This document shows, piece by piece, positions 52,251-61,352 of a DNA stretch of 64,000 nucleotides. The DNA comes from a virus, in the IMG/VR virus record IMGVR_UViG_3300034012_002457, positions 1 through 64,000 of that record; one strand, 5' to 3'. The notes under the pieces are model-generated. The model made no database searches. It saw nothing but the letters and a program-made list of their open reading frames with translations, and had not been told where the DNA came from. Position 1 is the first letter of the stretch; the number at the start of each line of letters is the position of its first letter. Made by a program: the position numbers and the translations under genes.

Positions 52251-53153
52251 ATGTCTGAATTCCGTATGGATGAAGCGGGTCTGTTTCTTGAGCGTCAGCT
52301 TGAGTTCATCCGCCCCCAAGTGTTTGAAGTGCAGTATGCGGATATCAAATATCCGACTGTGCTGCCCGTGACTTCTGAAGCCGGTCCTGGCGCTCAGACC
52401 TTCACCTACCGCATCATGGATGCCACTGGTGAGTTCAAGCTGATCGCTGATGCCGCTGATGATCTGCCCCGCGCCGACATCAGCCAGACCGAGAAGAGCA
52501 TCAACATCCGTTCCTTCGGCGGTAGCTTCGGCTACACCGTGCAGGAACTGCGTGCTGCTCAAATGGCCAACATCGCCCTGGAGCAGCGTCGTGCTGCTGC
52601 CGTGCGTCGCGCTTACGAAGAGAAAGTGGAAGATCTTGCTTTCTTCGGTGAGAGCACCGTGGGTCTGTCTGGCTTCTTCAACAACTCCACCGTGGATGTG
52701 GTGGCCGCTGACAAGTGGTTCAGCACTGCCACTGCCCAGGAAATGCTGGAACTGCTGAACTATGGCGTGACTGCCATTATCAACGCTTCCAAAATGAAGG
52801 AGCAGCCCGACACCATTCTGATGGCTTGGGAAGATTACAACAAAGTGAGCACCACTCGCAATTCCGATTCTTCGGACGTGACCGTGCTTGAGTACTTCCT
52901 GCGTACCAACCCTTACATCCGCAACGTTGAGCCCATCAACCAACTGGATGCTGATAACAGCGTGCTGAACACCAACCGCATGGTGGTGTACAAGCGTGAT
53001 CCTGAGAAAGTGCAACTGCACGTTCCTCAGCCCCTGGAGCTGTTCCCCCCTCAGCAGCGCGGTCTGGAATTCATCGTTCCCGCCCATGCTCGCGTTGGTG
53101 GTGTGGCCCTGTACTATCCCAAGAGCGTTATCTACGTTCAGGCCAACGCCTGA
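52251..53153 (+). CDS. Major capsid protein (DUF2184-like, HK97 fold expected)
   Basis: 300 residues. LFLERQLEFIRPQVFEVQYA, then FTYRIMDATGEFKLIAD, NIRSFGGS.GYTVQELRAAQ and AYEEKVEDLAFFGEST match DUF2184-type capsid proteins. TAGGAGG lies 8 bases before ATG, the strongest ribosome site seen, as expected for the most abundant virion protein. Codons are GC-rich and optimised. Confidence 0.8.
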   Translation: MSEFRMDEAGLFLERQLEFIRPQVFEVQYADIKYPTVLPVTSEAGPGAQTFTYRIMDATGEFKLIADAADDLPRADISQTEKSINIRSFGGSFGYTVQELRAAQMANIALEQRRAAAVRRAYEEKVEDLAFFGESTVGLSGFFNNSTVDVVAADKWFSTATAQEMLELLNYGVTAIINASKMKEQPDTILMAWEDYNKVSTTRNSDSSDVTVLEYFLRTNPYIRNVEPINQLDADNSVLNTNRMVVYKRDPEKVQLHVPQPLELFPPQQRGLEFIVPAHARVGGVALYYPKSVIYVQANA

Positions 53154-53206
53154 GGATAGTTAACAAGGAAGGGGCGTTAAGCTATTGACAATTGTTTTTT
53201 TGAACA

Positions 53207-53593
53207 ATGCTCATTGCTTATCGTCCCGAACTTGAAAATCCCCCTCGTGAGGCGGGCTTCGGAATTATCACTAGAACTGGTCTCATCCAGCTTGTTCCAG
53301 GACTGAATCAGGAAATCCCTGATGATAAATGGAGCGAAGCCAAGGAGAACATTGCAGTGAAGAAGCTCATGGCAATTGGGGCAATCGAAGAGATGAAAGA
53401 ACAAGTGATGGTAGAGGATCTGCCTGAATCTGTTCAAAGTCTTGCCGAACTGCCCCTCACTCAAGCCATTCGCGCCATTGAACTCATCCATGATGCTGAT
53501 CGCTTAGCTGATTGGAAGAAAATCGAAGGCCGAATTCGCGTGAGGAATGCTATTGCCAAACGCACTGAAGCCATTCGCATTGGAAAAGCTTAA
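53207..53593 (+). CDS. Hypothetical head-associated protein
   Basis: 128 residues. IAYRPELENPPREAGFGIIT, LVPGLNQEIPDDKWSEAKEN, then a helical C-terminus ending RNAIAKRTEAI. The N-terminal part resembles short phage proteins that follow the capsid gene. TTGACAATTG upstream (53186) may be a weak -35 box, though no -10 fits well. Confidence 0.6.
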   Translation: MLIAYRPELENPPREAGFGIITRTGLIQLVPGLNQEIPDDKWSEAKENIAVKKLMAIGAIEEMKEQVMVEDLPESVQSLAELPLTQAIRAIELIHDADRLADWKKIEGRIRVRNAIAKRTEAIRIGKA

Positions 53594-53595
53594 TT

Positions 53596-53907
53596 ATGGC
53601 CGTCACCTACGCCAGTTTTTTGGACAGGTTTCCTGAATTCACTCCCCATCCATCGGGGATTGTGAATGGTGCCATTACAGAAGCAACTTACGATGCCTCG
53701 GCTGACGTGTTTGGGGACCAAACTGATAGGGCAGTTAAGTTTTTAGCTGCTCATATTATTGCCGTACAACTTGCTCAGATGGGCATCCAAATTGGTGCCA
53801 CTGACGGAAAAGTTTATGGTGAGGGGCTTGATGCTTCTCAATATGGTCAAGAGTTTAAGCGTCTCTTGAATTCTCTTCCTTCAACTGCCGTTGGCTTTGT
53901 TATATGA
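53596..53907 (+). CDS. Head-tail connector (DUF4054-like)
   Basis: 103 residues. ASFLDRFPEFTPHPSGIVNG, ITEATYDASADVFGDQTDRA and VKFLAAHIIAVQLAQM match DUF4054 / gp6-type adaptor proteins that dock on the portal. It overlaps the next gene by 4 bp. Confidence 0.75.
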   Translation: MAVTYASFLDRFPEFTPHPSGIVNGAITEATYDASADVFGDQTDRAVKFLAAHIIAVQLAQMGIQIGATDGKVYGEGLDASQYGQEFKRLLNSLPSTAVGFVI

Positions 53908-54293
53908 GCAACCTTCTGGATCCACTTGCTAATGCCACTTTGGTATGGTATGTGGCTTCTGGCTATGTGCTTGATAGCGAAACCGGCAATTATGTGGCTG
54001 TTGCAACTGGCATTACTTATTATGCATCGTTGCGGCAAAAGCGTGCTCCGCAGTATGATCATCTTCTCGGAGCAGATCAAACGGCAGTTTACATGGAGGG
54101 GAGACTCACGTCTCCTCTTGCTTTTTCTGGAGTGACGCCTGGTGATTCTGCTCAGGCGACCATCAATGGAAGGGAAGGGCGTTTTGAACTATTGCCAAAC
54201 GAGGAAATTGCTATTCATTATTGGCAATTCCTCGGCACGCCAATTAGGGGAATTTTTAGACTAATTGGCAAAGGAAGCGTGGACAACGCTTAA
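53904..54293 (+). CDS. Head closure / neck protein
   Basis: 129 residues, beta-rich (GYVLDSETGNYVAVATGITY, YDHLLGADQTAVYMEGRLTS, FELLPNEEIAIHYW). Size, position after the connector and overlap with it suggest the stopper that closes the head. Assignment mainly by gene order. Confidence 0.55.
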   Translation: MSNLLDPLANATLVWYVASGYVLDSETGNYVAVATGITYYASLRQKRAPQYDHLLGADQTAVYMEGRLTSPLAFSGVTPGDSAQATINGREGRFELLPNEEIAIHYWQFLGTPIRGIFRLIGKGSVDNA

Positions 54294-54328
54294 TCACTTT
54301 CCCTTTTCATTGCTGAGGATTTCCTCTC

Positions 54329-54907
54329 ATGCTCTACCATCCCACTGAACTGGTAAAGAGCCAAGACGTGATTGTGCGCGTTGGCTCTATTGGCGGCACC
54401 ACCCGTCCAGTTATCACCCAGAGCGGCGCCACCTTTACCGTGAGCGGTGCTCCTACGCTTTACACTCTGCAAGCTGCCACCACGGCCTCTGTGGCCTTCA
54501 ATGATGGCAACCAAGAATTTTACCTGCTTGGCGGTGGCGGTTTCGCTGATAGCGTGATTACCACTTCGCAAGCTACGGCTTCTGTCACCTCCTACTTCCA
54601 GAAGGATGTTGATGGCACCACCTTCATCCCGAATAGCTTTGACGAAGCTTTCCAGGTGATTAGCGCTTCGCGGTACGACAAGAACCATGAAGTGTATGTG
54701 GAAATTAACAAGCAGCTCGGCGTGAGTGGCACCACTTATTACTATGACCGTGTGGCCTTCACCGCTTGTGTAATGAACTACAACGAGAGCTATCCGGCTG
54801 ACAATCTTGTGGAAGTCACCTTCGACCTGACCAGCCGTGGCCGCATTGGTATCCACCAAAATGCCTCTGAAAGCGGTTCGATCATTCCGACTGCTCCTAA
54901 TAGCTGA
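54329..54907 (+). CDS. Major tail tube protein (probable)
   Basis: 192 residues. Beta-rich: VIVRVGSIGGTTRPVITQSG, FNDGNQEFYLLGGGGFADSV, VTSYFQKDVDGTTFIPNSFD and VEVTFDLTSRGRIGI. Length, beta content and high-expression codon use fit a tail tube protein. Gene order (before the tail-completion genes) is slightly unusual. Followed by a strong hairpin. Confidence 0.6.
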   Translation: MLYHPTELVKSQDVIVRVGSIGGTTRPVITQSGATFTVSGAPTLYTLQAATTASVAFNDGNQEFYLLGGGGFADSVITTSQATASVTSYFQKDVDGTTFIPNSFDEAFQVISASRYDKNHEVYVEINKQLGVSGTTYYYDRVAFTACVMNYNESYPADNLVEVTFDLTSRGRIGIHQNASESGSIIPTAPNS

Positions 54908-54931
54908 TTCACTTTCCATTGAAAGTTTGCT

Positions 54932-54960
54932 AGCCTCTCCTTACGGGGAGGCTTTTTATT
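54932..54960 (+). terminator. Hairpin with T-run that also hides the next ribosome site
   Basis: GCCTCTCC / GGGGAGGC, 8 bp (one G-T pair), loop TTAC, then TTTTTATT. It is a good terminator, yet the next gene starts at GTG 54961 directly after the T-run, and GGGGAGG in the 3' arm is its Shine-Dalgarno, 9 bases from GTG. Confidence 0.7.
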
Positions 54961-55371
54961 GTGAATATTTCTCAGCTCAGAGAGACTGTCACTGAGTTAC
55001 TATCTGCATCTCCAAATTTGGTTGGTACTTATACCCTGCCAAATGGATCTACACTGCCTGCCGTTTATGTGGTTGGGCAACAGAGTGTGCCCAAGGAATG
55101 GAAAGTGAAGGGGCTAGAGGTGACAATGCGACAGTTTCCCGAGCTTATTTCTAGGTCTCCACTGGGGGGAACGACAAAAGTCACGCAAGTTTGGGAAGTG
55201 ATTTTAGTACAATATACGCCTAATGATAATGCGATTGCTTTGGCTATGGATAGGATGATCAGAAGGTTCCCTGATGCCACACCAAGATATTTCCCTGGCG
55301 ATGACGTGGCATACGAGCGCTGTAGGTTTATGGTGCCCGATCTTATTCTTCGACCATTGATTGCATCATGA
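54961..55371 (+). CDS. Tail terminator / completion-like protein (GTG start)
   Basis: 136 residues. NISQLRETVTELLSASPNLV, then LPAVYVVGQQSVPKEWKVKG, TKVTQVWEVILVQYTPNDNA and IRRFPDATPRYFPGDDVAYE resemble minor tail proteins that cap the tail. GTG 54961 has its ribosome site inside the preceding hairpin. Overlaps the next gene by 4 bp. Confidence 0.6.
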   Translation: MNISQLRETVTELLSASPNLVGTYTLPNGSTLPAVYVVGQQSVPKEWKVKGLEVTMRQFPELISRSPLGGTTKVTQVWEVILVQYTPNDNAIALAMDRMIRRFPDATPRYFPGDDVAYERCRFMVPDLILRPLIAS

Positions 55372-55823
55372 GCGGCGTCATTGTCGGCGGCAGTATTATC
55401 AATGCAAAAATTTTAGAGAAAAAACTGGCTCAAGCCTTTGAAACTTGGGCCGAGGAAGATTTGGACGACGGATATTTTGAAGATCAATTCAAGGATGATA
55501 AGTGGAATTATCCGGGTTATACGAGAAGAAAAAGCGGAGAGAATGCTGGTACTGTCCGTAATATTTATGACCTTGGGGAGCTTTATCAAAGCGGAAAAGA
55601 TAGTTTCAAAATCACGCAAGGAGCCAACGACATCACTGCATCGTGGAACTGGGACGCCAAGAATGACAGTGGGCGGGGCTATGCATGGTACGTCCACGAA
55701 GGACTGTCAACCAATTTAGAGCCAAGGCAGTGGACTGACGTGTTTCAGCAACGCAATTTATTCGATGGCAGCAATGTAAGCAAGGCGCTACGATCTCGCA
55801 TACGCACAGCATTGAACAAATGA
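55368..55823 (+). CDS. Head-tail joining / tail completion protein (HK97 gp10-like)
   Basis: 151 residues. ILEKKLAQAFETWAEEDLDD, then GTVRNIYDLGELYQSGKDSF, WNWDAKNDSGRGYAWYVHEG and RQWTDVFQQ resemble gp10-type proteins that join tail and head (R.l.dtG.L..S..v......a..Y....h.G). Overlaps both neighbours by 4 bp. Confidence 0.6.
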   Translation: MSGVIVGGSIINAKILEKKLAQAFETWAEEDLDDGYFEDQFKDDKWNYPGYTRRKSGENAGTVRNIYDLGELYQSGKDSFKITQGANDITASWNWDAKNDSGRGYAWYVHEGLSTNLEPRQWTDVFQQRNLFDGSNVSKALRSRIRTALNK

Positions 55824-56083
55824 AAACTGATTATTTATGGAGTGACGACAGAGCTGTCCATGCGATCAACAATACGATAGAAGGCACAGCGCTAGAGGCT
55901 GGAATTTTGTGTCTTATTTCCTGCAGGGAAGAGGCTGTTAGACTTTCTAACGAAAATCATTCAATGCTGGTTGAAATTCCCAAAGAATTTCGCTCTTCCA
56001 ATGAACGAGTGAAAGTATTCAACGCATTGTTAAACATCCTTGATCATGAGCAAATACAGCTTCCTAGTTCAGACCAAAGCTGA
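55820..56083 (+). CDS. Hypothetical small protein before tail chaperones
   Basis: 87 residues, helical (NNTIEGTALEAGILCLISCR, NERVKVFNALLNILDHEQIQ). Overlaps the next gene by 38 bp. No family recognised. Confidence 0.5.
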   Translation: MKTDYLWSDDRAVHAINNTIEGTALEAGILCLISCREEAVRLSNENHSMLVEIPKEFRSSNERVKVFNALLNILDHEQIQLPSSDQS

Positions 56084-56582
56084 AGACTATTTTGAACTGC
56101 TGCCGGATTTGCGTTTAAAAAAGTATGGCGGCTGGTTGGTTGCTGAGGCCATTGAACAAGAAGAAATCAGTAAATTACAAAGCCAGTCCACTATTCGCGC
56201 CGTTCAATTAGCCAAGCGTATTGCATCAGCCAAAGGCGTTGGCCTAGATGAAGCGTTTAATCTGCTTCAAGGTGGTGGCAGTTCTATTACGGAGGCAGAG
56301 CTACTGGCAGACTATACGGAGGAAACACTGAGCATGATTACCAGCGGATCATCTGTCGAGAGTACAAATGCTCGCATGGTCACTGCTTTTATTCGCTCTC
56401 GTGGGCAAGGCATGGTTGATGGCGAGTGGAGTGATCTTGCTGATTGGGAATTGGATGATACAAAAGCGTTGCCACGTAAATATATCGCTAAGGTGGTAGA
56501 ATTTATTGCTGCAGAGCAAAATGCAGAAATGCAGGAGGCTGCAACGGAAAAAAAAGCAGCGAAGAGGGTTTCTCCTCAATAG
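56046..56582 (+). CDS. Tail assembly chaperone, zero-frame product (gpG-like)
   Basis: 178 residues from ATG 56046 (an in-frame TTG precedes it). Mostly helical; no obvious domain. It lies just before the tape measure gene, the position of lambda G. Near its end, GAA AAA AAA GCA holds a -1 slippery run, and the frame after it has no ATG. It acts with the frameshifted form to guide tape measure and tube assembly. Confidence 0.75.
   Translation: MSKYSFLVQTKAEDYFELLPDLRLKKYGGWLVAEAIEQEEISKLQSQSTIRAVQLAKRIASAKGVGLDEAFNLLQGGGSSITEAELLADYTEETLSMITSGSSVESTNARMVTAFIRSRGQGMVDGEWSDLADWELDDTKALPRKYIAKVVEFIAAEQNAEMQEAATEKKAAKRVSPQ
56549..56555 (+). other. Programmed -1 frameshift site (A AAA AAA), tail chaperone
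   Basis: Heptamer A AAA AAA in phase with the chaperone frame, followed by G. After slippage the reading continues AGC AGC GAA GAG without a stop into the downstream frame. This is the lambda G/GT arrangement. Confidence 0.8.
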
Positions 56583-57022
56583 CTGAACGGCAAGAAAGTC
56601 TTGCCAGAAAACAATTGAAAAATTTGACAGACTGGAACGAGATTTATTTTCGTCTTTCATCGTCGGACATGCATGATCCTCGATGGAATGCAGACCAATT
56701 TGGCTTACAGCCTATTGACGACGTAAAACGTGCATTGAAATATTTGGATAAACATGATATAGCAAAATACAATGTACAGAGCATTGCCATTGCAAAATTT
56801 GGCACAATGGCGGCTGGCATGATGGCTGGCAAAAAATCCAAGGTAAAGCCAGAAGATTTTCTGCCATTTGACACAAAATCAATCAAGAAAGACAATGGCT
56901 TGACAGATGCAAGCTTGATTGTTCTTCAGCGACTAATGAAGACGCGAAAGATGGACGGAAGAGTGATTGCATTGCTGGCCGACGAAATGAAAACCTTTGC
57001 TGGACGTAATCAGGAGCAATGA
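56555..57022 (+). CDS. Tail assembly chaperone extension (gpGT-like T part)
   Basis: 155 residues in the -1 frame; the only in-frame start-like codon is TTG 56615. LKNLTDWNEIYFRLSSSDMH, RALKYLDKHDIAKYNVQSIA, FGTMAAGMMAGKKSK and GRVIALLADEMKTFAG. In lambda, the T part binds tail tube subunits while the G part binds the tape measure. The fusion would be about 325 residues or slightly more. Ends 37 bp before the tape measure gene. Confidence 0.75.
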   Translation, partial: SSEEGFSSIAERQESLARKQLKNLTDWNEIYFRLSSSDMHDPRWNADQFGLQPIDDVKRALKYLDKHDIAKYNVQSIAIAKFGTMAAGMMAGKKSKVKPEDFLPFDTKSIKKDNGLTDASLIVLQRLMKTRKMDGRVIALLADEMKTFAGRNQEQ

Positions 57023-57059
57023 TTATAGAATGAAGGGAAAAGTAATCGTATAAAGTAAG

Positions 57060-60000
57060 ATGGCAGCTCAAGACGCCGAACTGAAGCTTAAGGTAAGTCT
57101 TGACCTGGCGTTTTTTAGGCAACAACTAATAGGACTTGGCCAAGCTGCAGCGGGTTACAAAATTCCCGTGCAGGTTCAATTTGATAGGCGTAGTGTACAG
57201 AACGAACTTAATGCGCTAGGAAGAAATATTAGCCAAAGAACATATCGCCTTGAAGTTGCGACTAATTTAGCGGCAGAAATTAAAAATGCTGGCACCCTCG
57301 CGAAGGCATTGCGAGGACTAGATAATGCTGTTCAGAAAAATAAGGGAATTGCTAATCGAACGGTTACTGGGCAAGCGGTTGGCACGGTAGACGCAAGCTC
57401 TTTTTCGGCAATGCTCAATAGAGCGACAAAGCCTGCGTTAGAGGCGCTGTACCAGGCAATGGCGAAGGCGAAAATTCCCATGGCCGATGTTGGGCGCGGA
57501 ACCGTCAATGAATTAAGAACTTCAATAATTAGCGGCGTCCCCGCAATAACACGAGACATCGCCCAAGGATTGGCAAATGGTTTAGACCCCAAGCTCAAAG
57601 AAAATGGGCGCGAAGGCGCAAAGTCCTTTATTGATGCATTTAAGAGCGCAACTGGCATTGCATCGCCATCCAAAATATTTAAACAACTTGGCGAATTTAG
57701 TGCTGATGGCTTGGAAATTGGTTTCCTAAATGGCTTAAGAGAGTTCAAGGGCAAAGCTGTCGCTGAAATCAAGAAAATTGTTGCTCTAATGAAGTTGGAA
57801 CTCGCTTCTGTGGGTGACGTGAATCTTAGGGCCGGAATAGGGGGCGCTCGGGGTAATGTTCGCGGTGGAGTTCAGTATATGGGGCCAATAGGGCCACTTC
57901 CTCTTGGCAGCGCACAGCCATGGGCACGTGGTGATCGAGGGATGTATGGCGGTGGCGGATATGAGCCTTATATGGCTACGCAAGGTTTTGGAGCAGGTGG
58001 AAGAGGCGCTTCAAATGCCAGAAGTGTGTTTGCTTCTCCTTCTATGCTTGGCCTGGGTCAACTGGCATTACCGGCTGCAGGTCAAACTTCTGCCAGCATT
58101 TCTCAGCAAGCCCGTATTGCCCAGGCATATGCGCGATCTAGCGAGCGCGGTGCGTCTGTCTTTGGCGAAGATATTTATCGTCAAGGGCTAAGAACAGCAG
58201 CCGGACAAGTGCCAATGGGTGGCGGACGCTTCTTGCCTCCTGGCGGTGGTGGAGGTGGAGGACCGAGTGGGGGTGCGGGTGGTTTTGGTATGGGAGACTT
58301 TGGTCGTGCCATGGGAGGTATTAATCTTCCTGGCGCAGGGACTATTCGCGAGCTTGGTAGTGAATTCGGCTTTGCTACTAAACAAGTTTTATTGTTTGGA
58401 CAAGCTTATAAATTGTTAGGCTTTGCTCAAGATTTACCCTCCCAAGTTGGCAATGCCGTAAGTAAATTACAGAGCTTCAGAAATACTTTATCCTCTATAA
58501 CTGGCAGCGCAAAAGAAGCTGGTCAAGCAAATCAATTTATCCTTGAAACCGTAGATAAATACAATATTCCATTGCAATCTGCTCGCGATGGTTTCACAAA
58601 GCTATTTGCTTCCATGGCACCCGCTGGATTTTCGGCAGGTGAAATTCAAGATTTATTTTTAAGCATAAGTAAAGCAGCGGCTACTTTTGGCATGAGTGCC
58701 GACAAAGTGGATCGCGTTAACTATGCTTTTGCTCAAATGGCTAGTAAGGGCCAGGTGATGAGCGAGGAACTAAAAGGACAATTAGGCGATGTGCTGCCTG
58801 GTGCTATGGGCATTTTCGCAGAAGCTGCTGGGTTTAAAGGTCCAGATGCTATTCAAAAATTTGGCAAAGCGTTGGAAGACGGCGCGTACAAAGGACAAGC
58901 GATGCGTGATTTGTTAAAAAATGTCACGATCGTAATGAATAAAGAGTTTGGTCCAGGCGCAGAAGGTGCTGCGAGAACTTTCCAAGGTGTTATCAACCGC
59001 ATGCAAAATTCAACTCAGCTTTTTTATGAAAGCTTTGAGCCGGTTGCTGTGGGTTTTCTTAATAGTGTTGTTGTTCCCATTACAAGCGGCATCAAGACAA
59101 TTACCGATGGTTTTACCGCCTTCCTTTCAGGCACTCAAGCGCAAACAGCGGGCGGCTCGGCATTCGCAGCGCAGTTAAAAGAATTAAAGCCAGCGTTTGA
59201 TGGAATTCAGAGAAATATTCAATCTCTATTGCCCATTTTCTCTCAATTTGGTCAAATATTATTGCAAGTTAGTAAGTTCCTGATTCAAATTGCTGGCAAT
59301 CCCGTTGTCGGATATTTAGCAAAACTTTACCTTGTTGCGCTTCCCATCAATTTAGTTTTTGGACGCATTGCTACAACCATTGGCTCGGTCTATGCCTCGA
59401 TGACAACATTAAATGTTGGATTACTGGCAGGGGCTCAACGGTTCAAGACTGTTGACATGGTAATGAAAGGTTTTAATTTAACGGCTGGTCAAGCAACGGG
59501 TGTTTTAAGGGGTATTGCACCGGCGCTAAATGCTGTGACGCTTGGGCTAAGAGCTTTTGGCGCTACGGCAATTTTGGCTGGTATTTCATTGGTTATTGAG
59601 CGAATTATGTCCCTCAAGGGAGCTGTTGACAGCGTGCGCCAATCCACGCAAATGATGCTTGCGAGTATTTCGTCAATGGCAAATAGTGGCGCAGTCCGAG
59701 AACTGAAAAATCTGGGCAAAGATATTGGAAAACAGGTTTCCACTTTTGAAGGCTTGCGTCCTTTTGTTTCCGGCCAAGGTGGCAGAGGGCTTCCTGCTAA
59801 AAGATTGACGCCTCAAGCTGCCGCAACCATGGAGGAAATTGGGCTTGGAGGATTTGTCGGAAAAGATGTATTTGACAAACCATATGTCAAAGACTTTGTA
59901 AATGCTTCAAGAATTATTGAAGAACGACTCATATCTCTTCGTAAATCAGCAGCTTCTGTCAAGGAGAAACTGCCCTTGGCGGAACAAGCTGCTGCCGATC

Positions 60001-61346
60001 TGGCCAAGCAAACCAAAGCCCCAGAAATCACACCAATTACCAGTGATTCTGGAGATGGAAAAGGCAAAACAAAGCGAATTCCCTTTGAACAAATTGCTGA
60101 TTATGAAAGTCAGCGTCAAGCAAAAATGGCGGCGTCCGATAAAGAACGTCGCTTAAGTGAACTAATTCGCGATGCGAGATTACAAGGGAATGAGGCGGAA
60201 GCTGAAAGCTTAGAGGCATTGCGCCCTGCCCTTGAGATTCGCGGAAAGATTGCAAGCCTAGAAGAATTTAGAAATATGCTGATTAACAAAGAAAATCAGA
60301 TTGTTGGCAAATCATTAACACAGCAGCAGTTTAACAATAAACTGCAAAATGCGAATGTCGAGCTATATGTATTACGCAACGAATTGCAGGAAACTTTTGA
60401 CAAGCTTAAGGTGGATGAAGCAAAAAGGGCAAAAGATGAATTAAAGGATCTTGACGACAAGATTAAAAAACAGCAAGAGTTTCAAAAACTTTTAAATGCC
60501 ACTCAAATGGCTGCTGGGACAATGAGCCCAATTGAAATGGCTCGCGCTCAACAGCAGCAGCAGTTTGCTGATGACATGGCAAGGGCAAAAGAACTTGGTG
60601 CCAGTCAAGTGGAACTGGCTGATCTCGCCAAAGCTCAAGCCGCCATTCCTGCTGTCGGCTCATTGGAAGAGGCCATGAATAAACTTAAGGGGGAATTGAA
60701 AGATTTAACAAGTCTCAATGAAGTTGTTAAAAACTCTGCGAAAGGGATTGGGGAGGCATTCGGCAATTCTTTCAAAGAAATTGTCAATGGCTCAATGACT
60801 GCCCAAGAGGCATTGGCTTCTTTCTTCCAAAACATAGGAGATTATTTCCTTGATATGGCGGCAAGGATGATTGCGAAATGGATGGAAATGCAAGTTATTG
60901 GCCTTGCACAAAATCTTTTATCCGCATTCTCCGGTGTCGGCGGAGGCGGGAGCAATGTCTTTGGCGGCGGTGCTCGGGGGCTCAGCACAACAGTTGGCTT
61001 TGGCACTGGTATTAGCGGTTTTGCCAATGGTGGTATTGCCGGGGGCGGCATTATTCCACTTAAAGCCTTTGCAGATGGCGGGACTGTGCAGGGGCCAACC
61101 CTTGGTCTTGTTGGTGAGGGGCGTTATAATGAAGCCATCGTACCCCTCCCGGATGGACGCTCCATTCCGGTGGAATTACAGGGTTCTAATTCAGGCGATA
61201 TAAACGTAATCGTAAATGTAGATGCGAAAAACACTCAAGTGTCTGGCGACGAAGGACAAGCAAGGGCTCTTGCAAGTGTTGTTAGTTCGGCAGTGCAAGC
61301 GGAACTCATCAAGCAAAAACGCCCTGGTGGACTCTTGAGGCAATAA
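57060..61346 (+). CDS. Tape measure protein
   Basis: 1428 residues, by far the longest gene. About 430-680 carries the tape-measure N-terminal domain (VLLFGQAYKLLGFAQDLPSQ, LQSFRNTLSSITGSA, VMSEELKGQLGDVLPGAMGI). Hydrophobic segments occur at about 715-870 and the end region is Gly-rich (SAFSGVGGGGSNVFGGGARG), followed by GEGRYNEAIVPLPDGRSIPV, a common tape-measure C-terminal motif. At about 1.5 angstrom per residue the tail would be about 200 nm. It also probably inserts into the membrane during DNA entry. Confidence 0.9.
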   Translation: MAAQDAELKLKVSLDLAFFRQQLIGLGQAAAGYKIPVQVQFDRRSVQNELNALGRNISQRTYRLEVATNLAAEIKNAGTLAKALRGLDNAVQKNKGIANRTVTGQAVGTVDASSFSAMLNRATKPALEALYQAMAKAKIPMADVGRGTVNELRTSIISGVPAITRDIAQGLANGLDPKLKENGREGAKSFIDAFKSATGIASPSKIFKQLGEFSADGLEIGFLNGLREFKGKAVAEIKKIVALMKLELASVGDVNLRAGIGGARGNVRGGVQYMGPIGPLPLGSAQPWARGDRGMYGGGGYEPYMATQGFGAGGRGASNARSVFASPSMLGLGQLALPAAGQTSASISQQARIAQAYARSSERGASVFGEDIYRQGLRTAAGQVPMGGGRFLPPGGGGGGGPSGGAGGFGMGDFGRAMGGINLPGAGTIRELGSEFGFATKQVLLFGQAYKLLGFAQDLPSQVGNAVSKLQSFRNTLSSITGSAKEAGQANQFILETVDKYNIPLQSARDGFTKLFASMAPAGFSAGEIQDLFLSISKAAATFGMSADKVDRVNYAFAQMASKGQVMSEELKGQLGDVLPGAMGIFAEAAGFKGPDAIQKFGKALEDGAYKGQAMRDLLKNVTIVMNKEFGPGAEGAARTFQGVINRMQNSTQLFYESFEPVAVGFLNSVVVPITSGIKTITDGFTAFLSGTQAQTAGGSAFAAQLKELKPAFDGIQRNIQSLLPIFSQFGQILLQVSKFLIQIAGNPVVGYLAKLYLVALPINLVFGRIATTIGSVYASMTTLNVGLLAGAQRFKTVDMVMKGFNLTAGQATGVLRGIAPALNAVTLGLRAFGATAILAGISLVIERIMSLKGAVDSVRQSTQMMLASISSMANSGAVRELKNLGKDIGKQVSTFEGLRPFVSGQGGRGLPAKRLTPQAAATMEEIGLGGFVGKDVFDKPYVKDFVNASRIIEERLISLRKSAASVKEKLPLAEQAAADLAKQTKAPEITPITSDSGDGKGKTKRIPFEQIADYESQRQAKMAASDKERRLSELIRDARLQGNEAEAESLEALRPALEIRGKIASLEEFRNMLINKENQIVGKSLTQQQFNNKLQNANVELYVLRNELQETFDKLKVDEAKRAKDELKDLDDKIKKQQEFQKLLNATQMAAGTMSPIEMARAQQQQQFADDMARAKELGASQVELADLAKAQAAIPAVGSLEEAMNKLKGELKDLTSLNEVVKNSAKGIGEAFGNSFKEIVNGSMTAQEALASFFQNIGDYFLDMAARMIAKWMEMQVIGLAQNLLSAFSGVGGGGSNVFGGGARGLSTTVGFGTGISGFANGGIAGGGIIPLKAFADGGTVQGPTLGLVGEGRYNEAIVPLPDGRSIPVELQGSNSGDINVIVNVDAKNTQVSGDEGQARALASVVSSAVQAELIKQKRPGGLLRQ

Positions 61347-61352
61347 CTAGTT

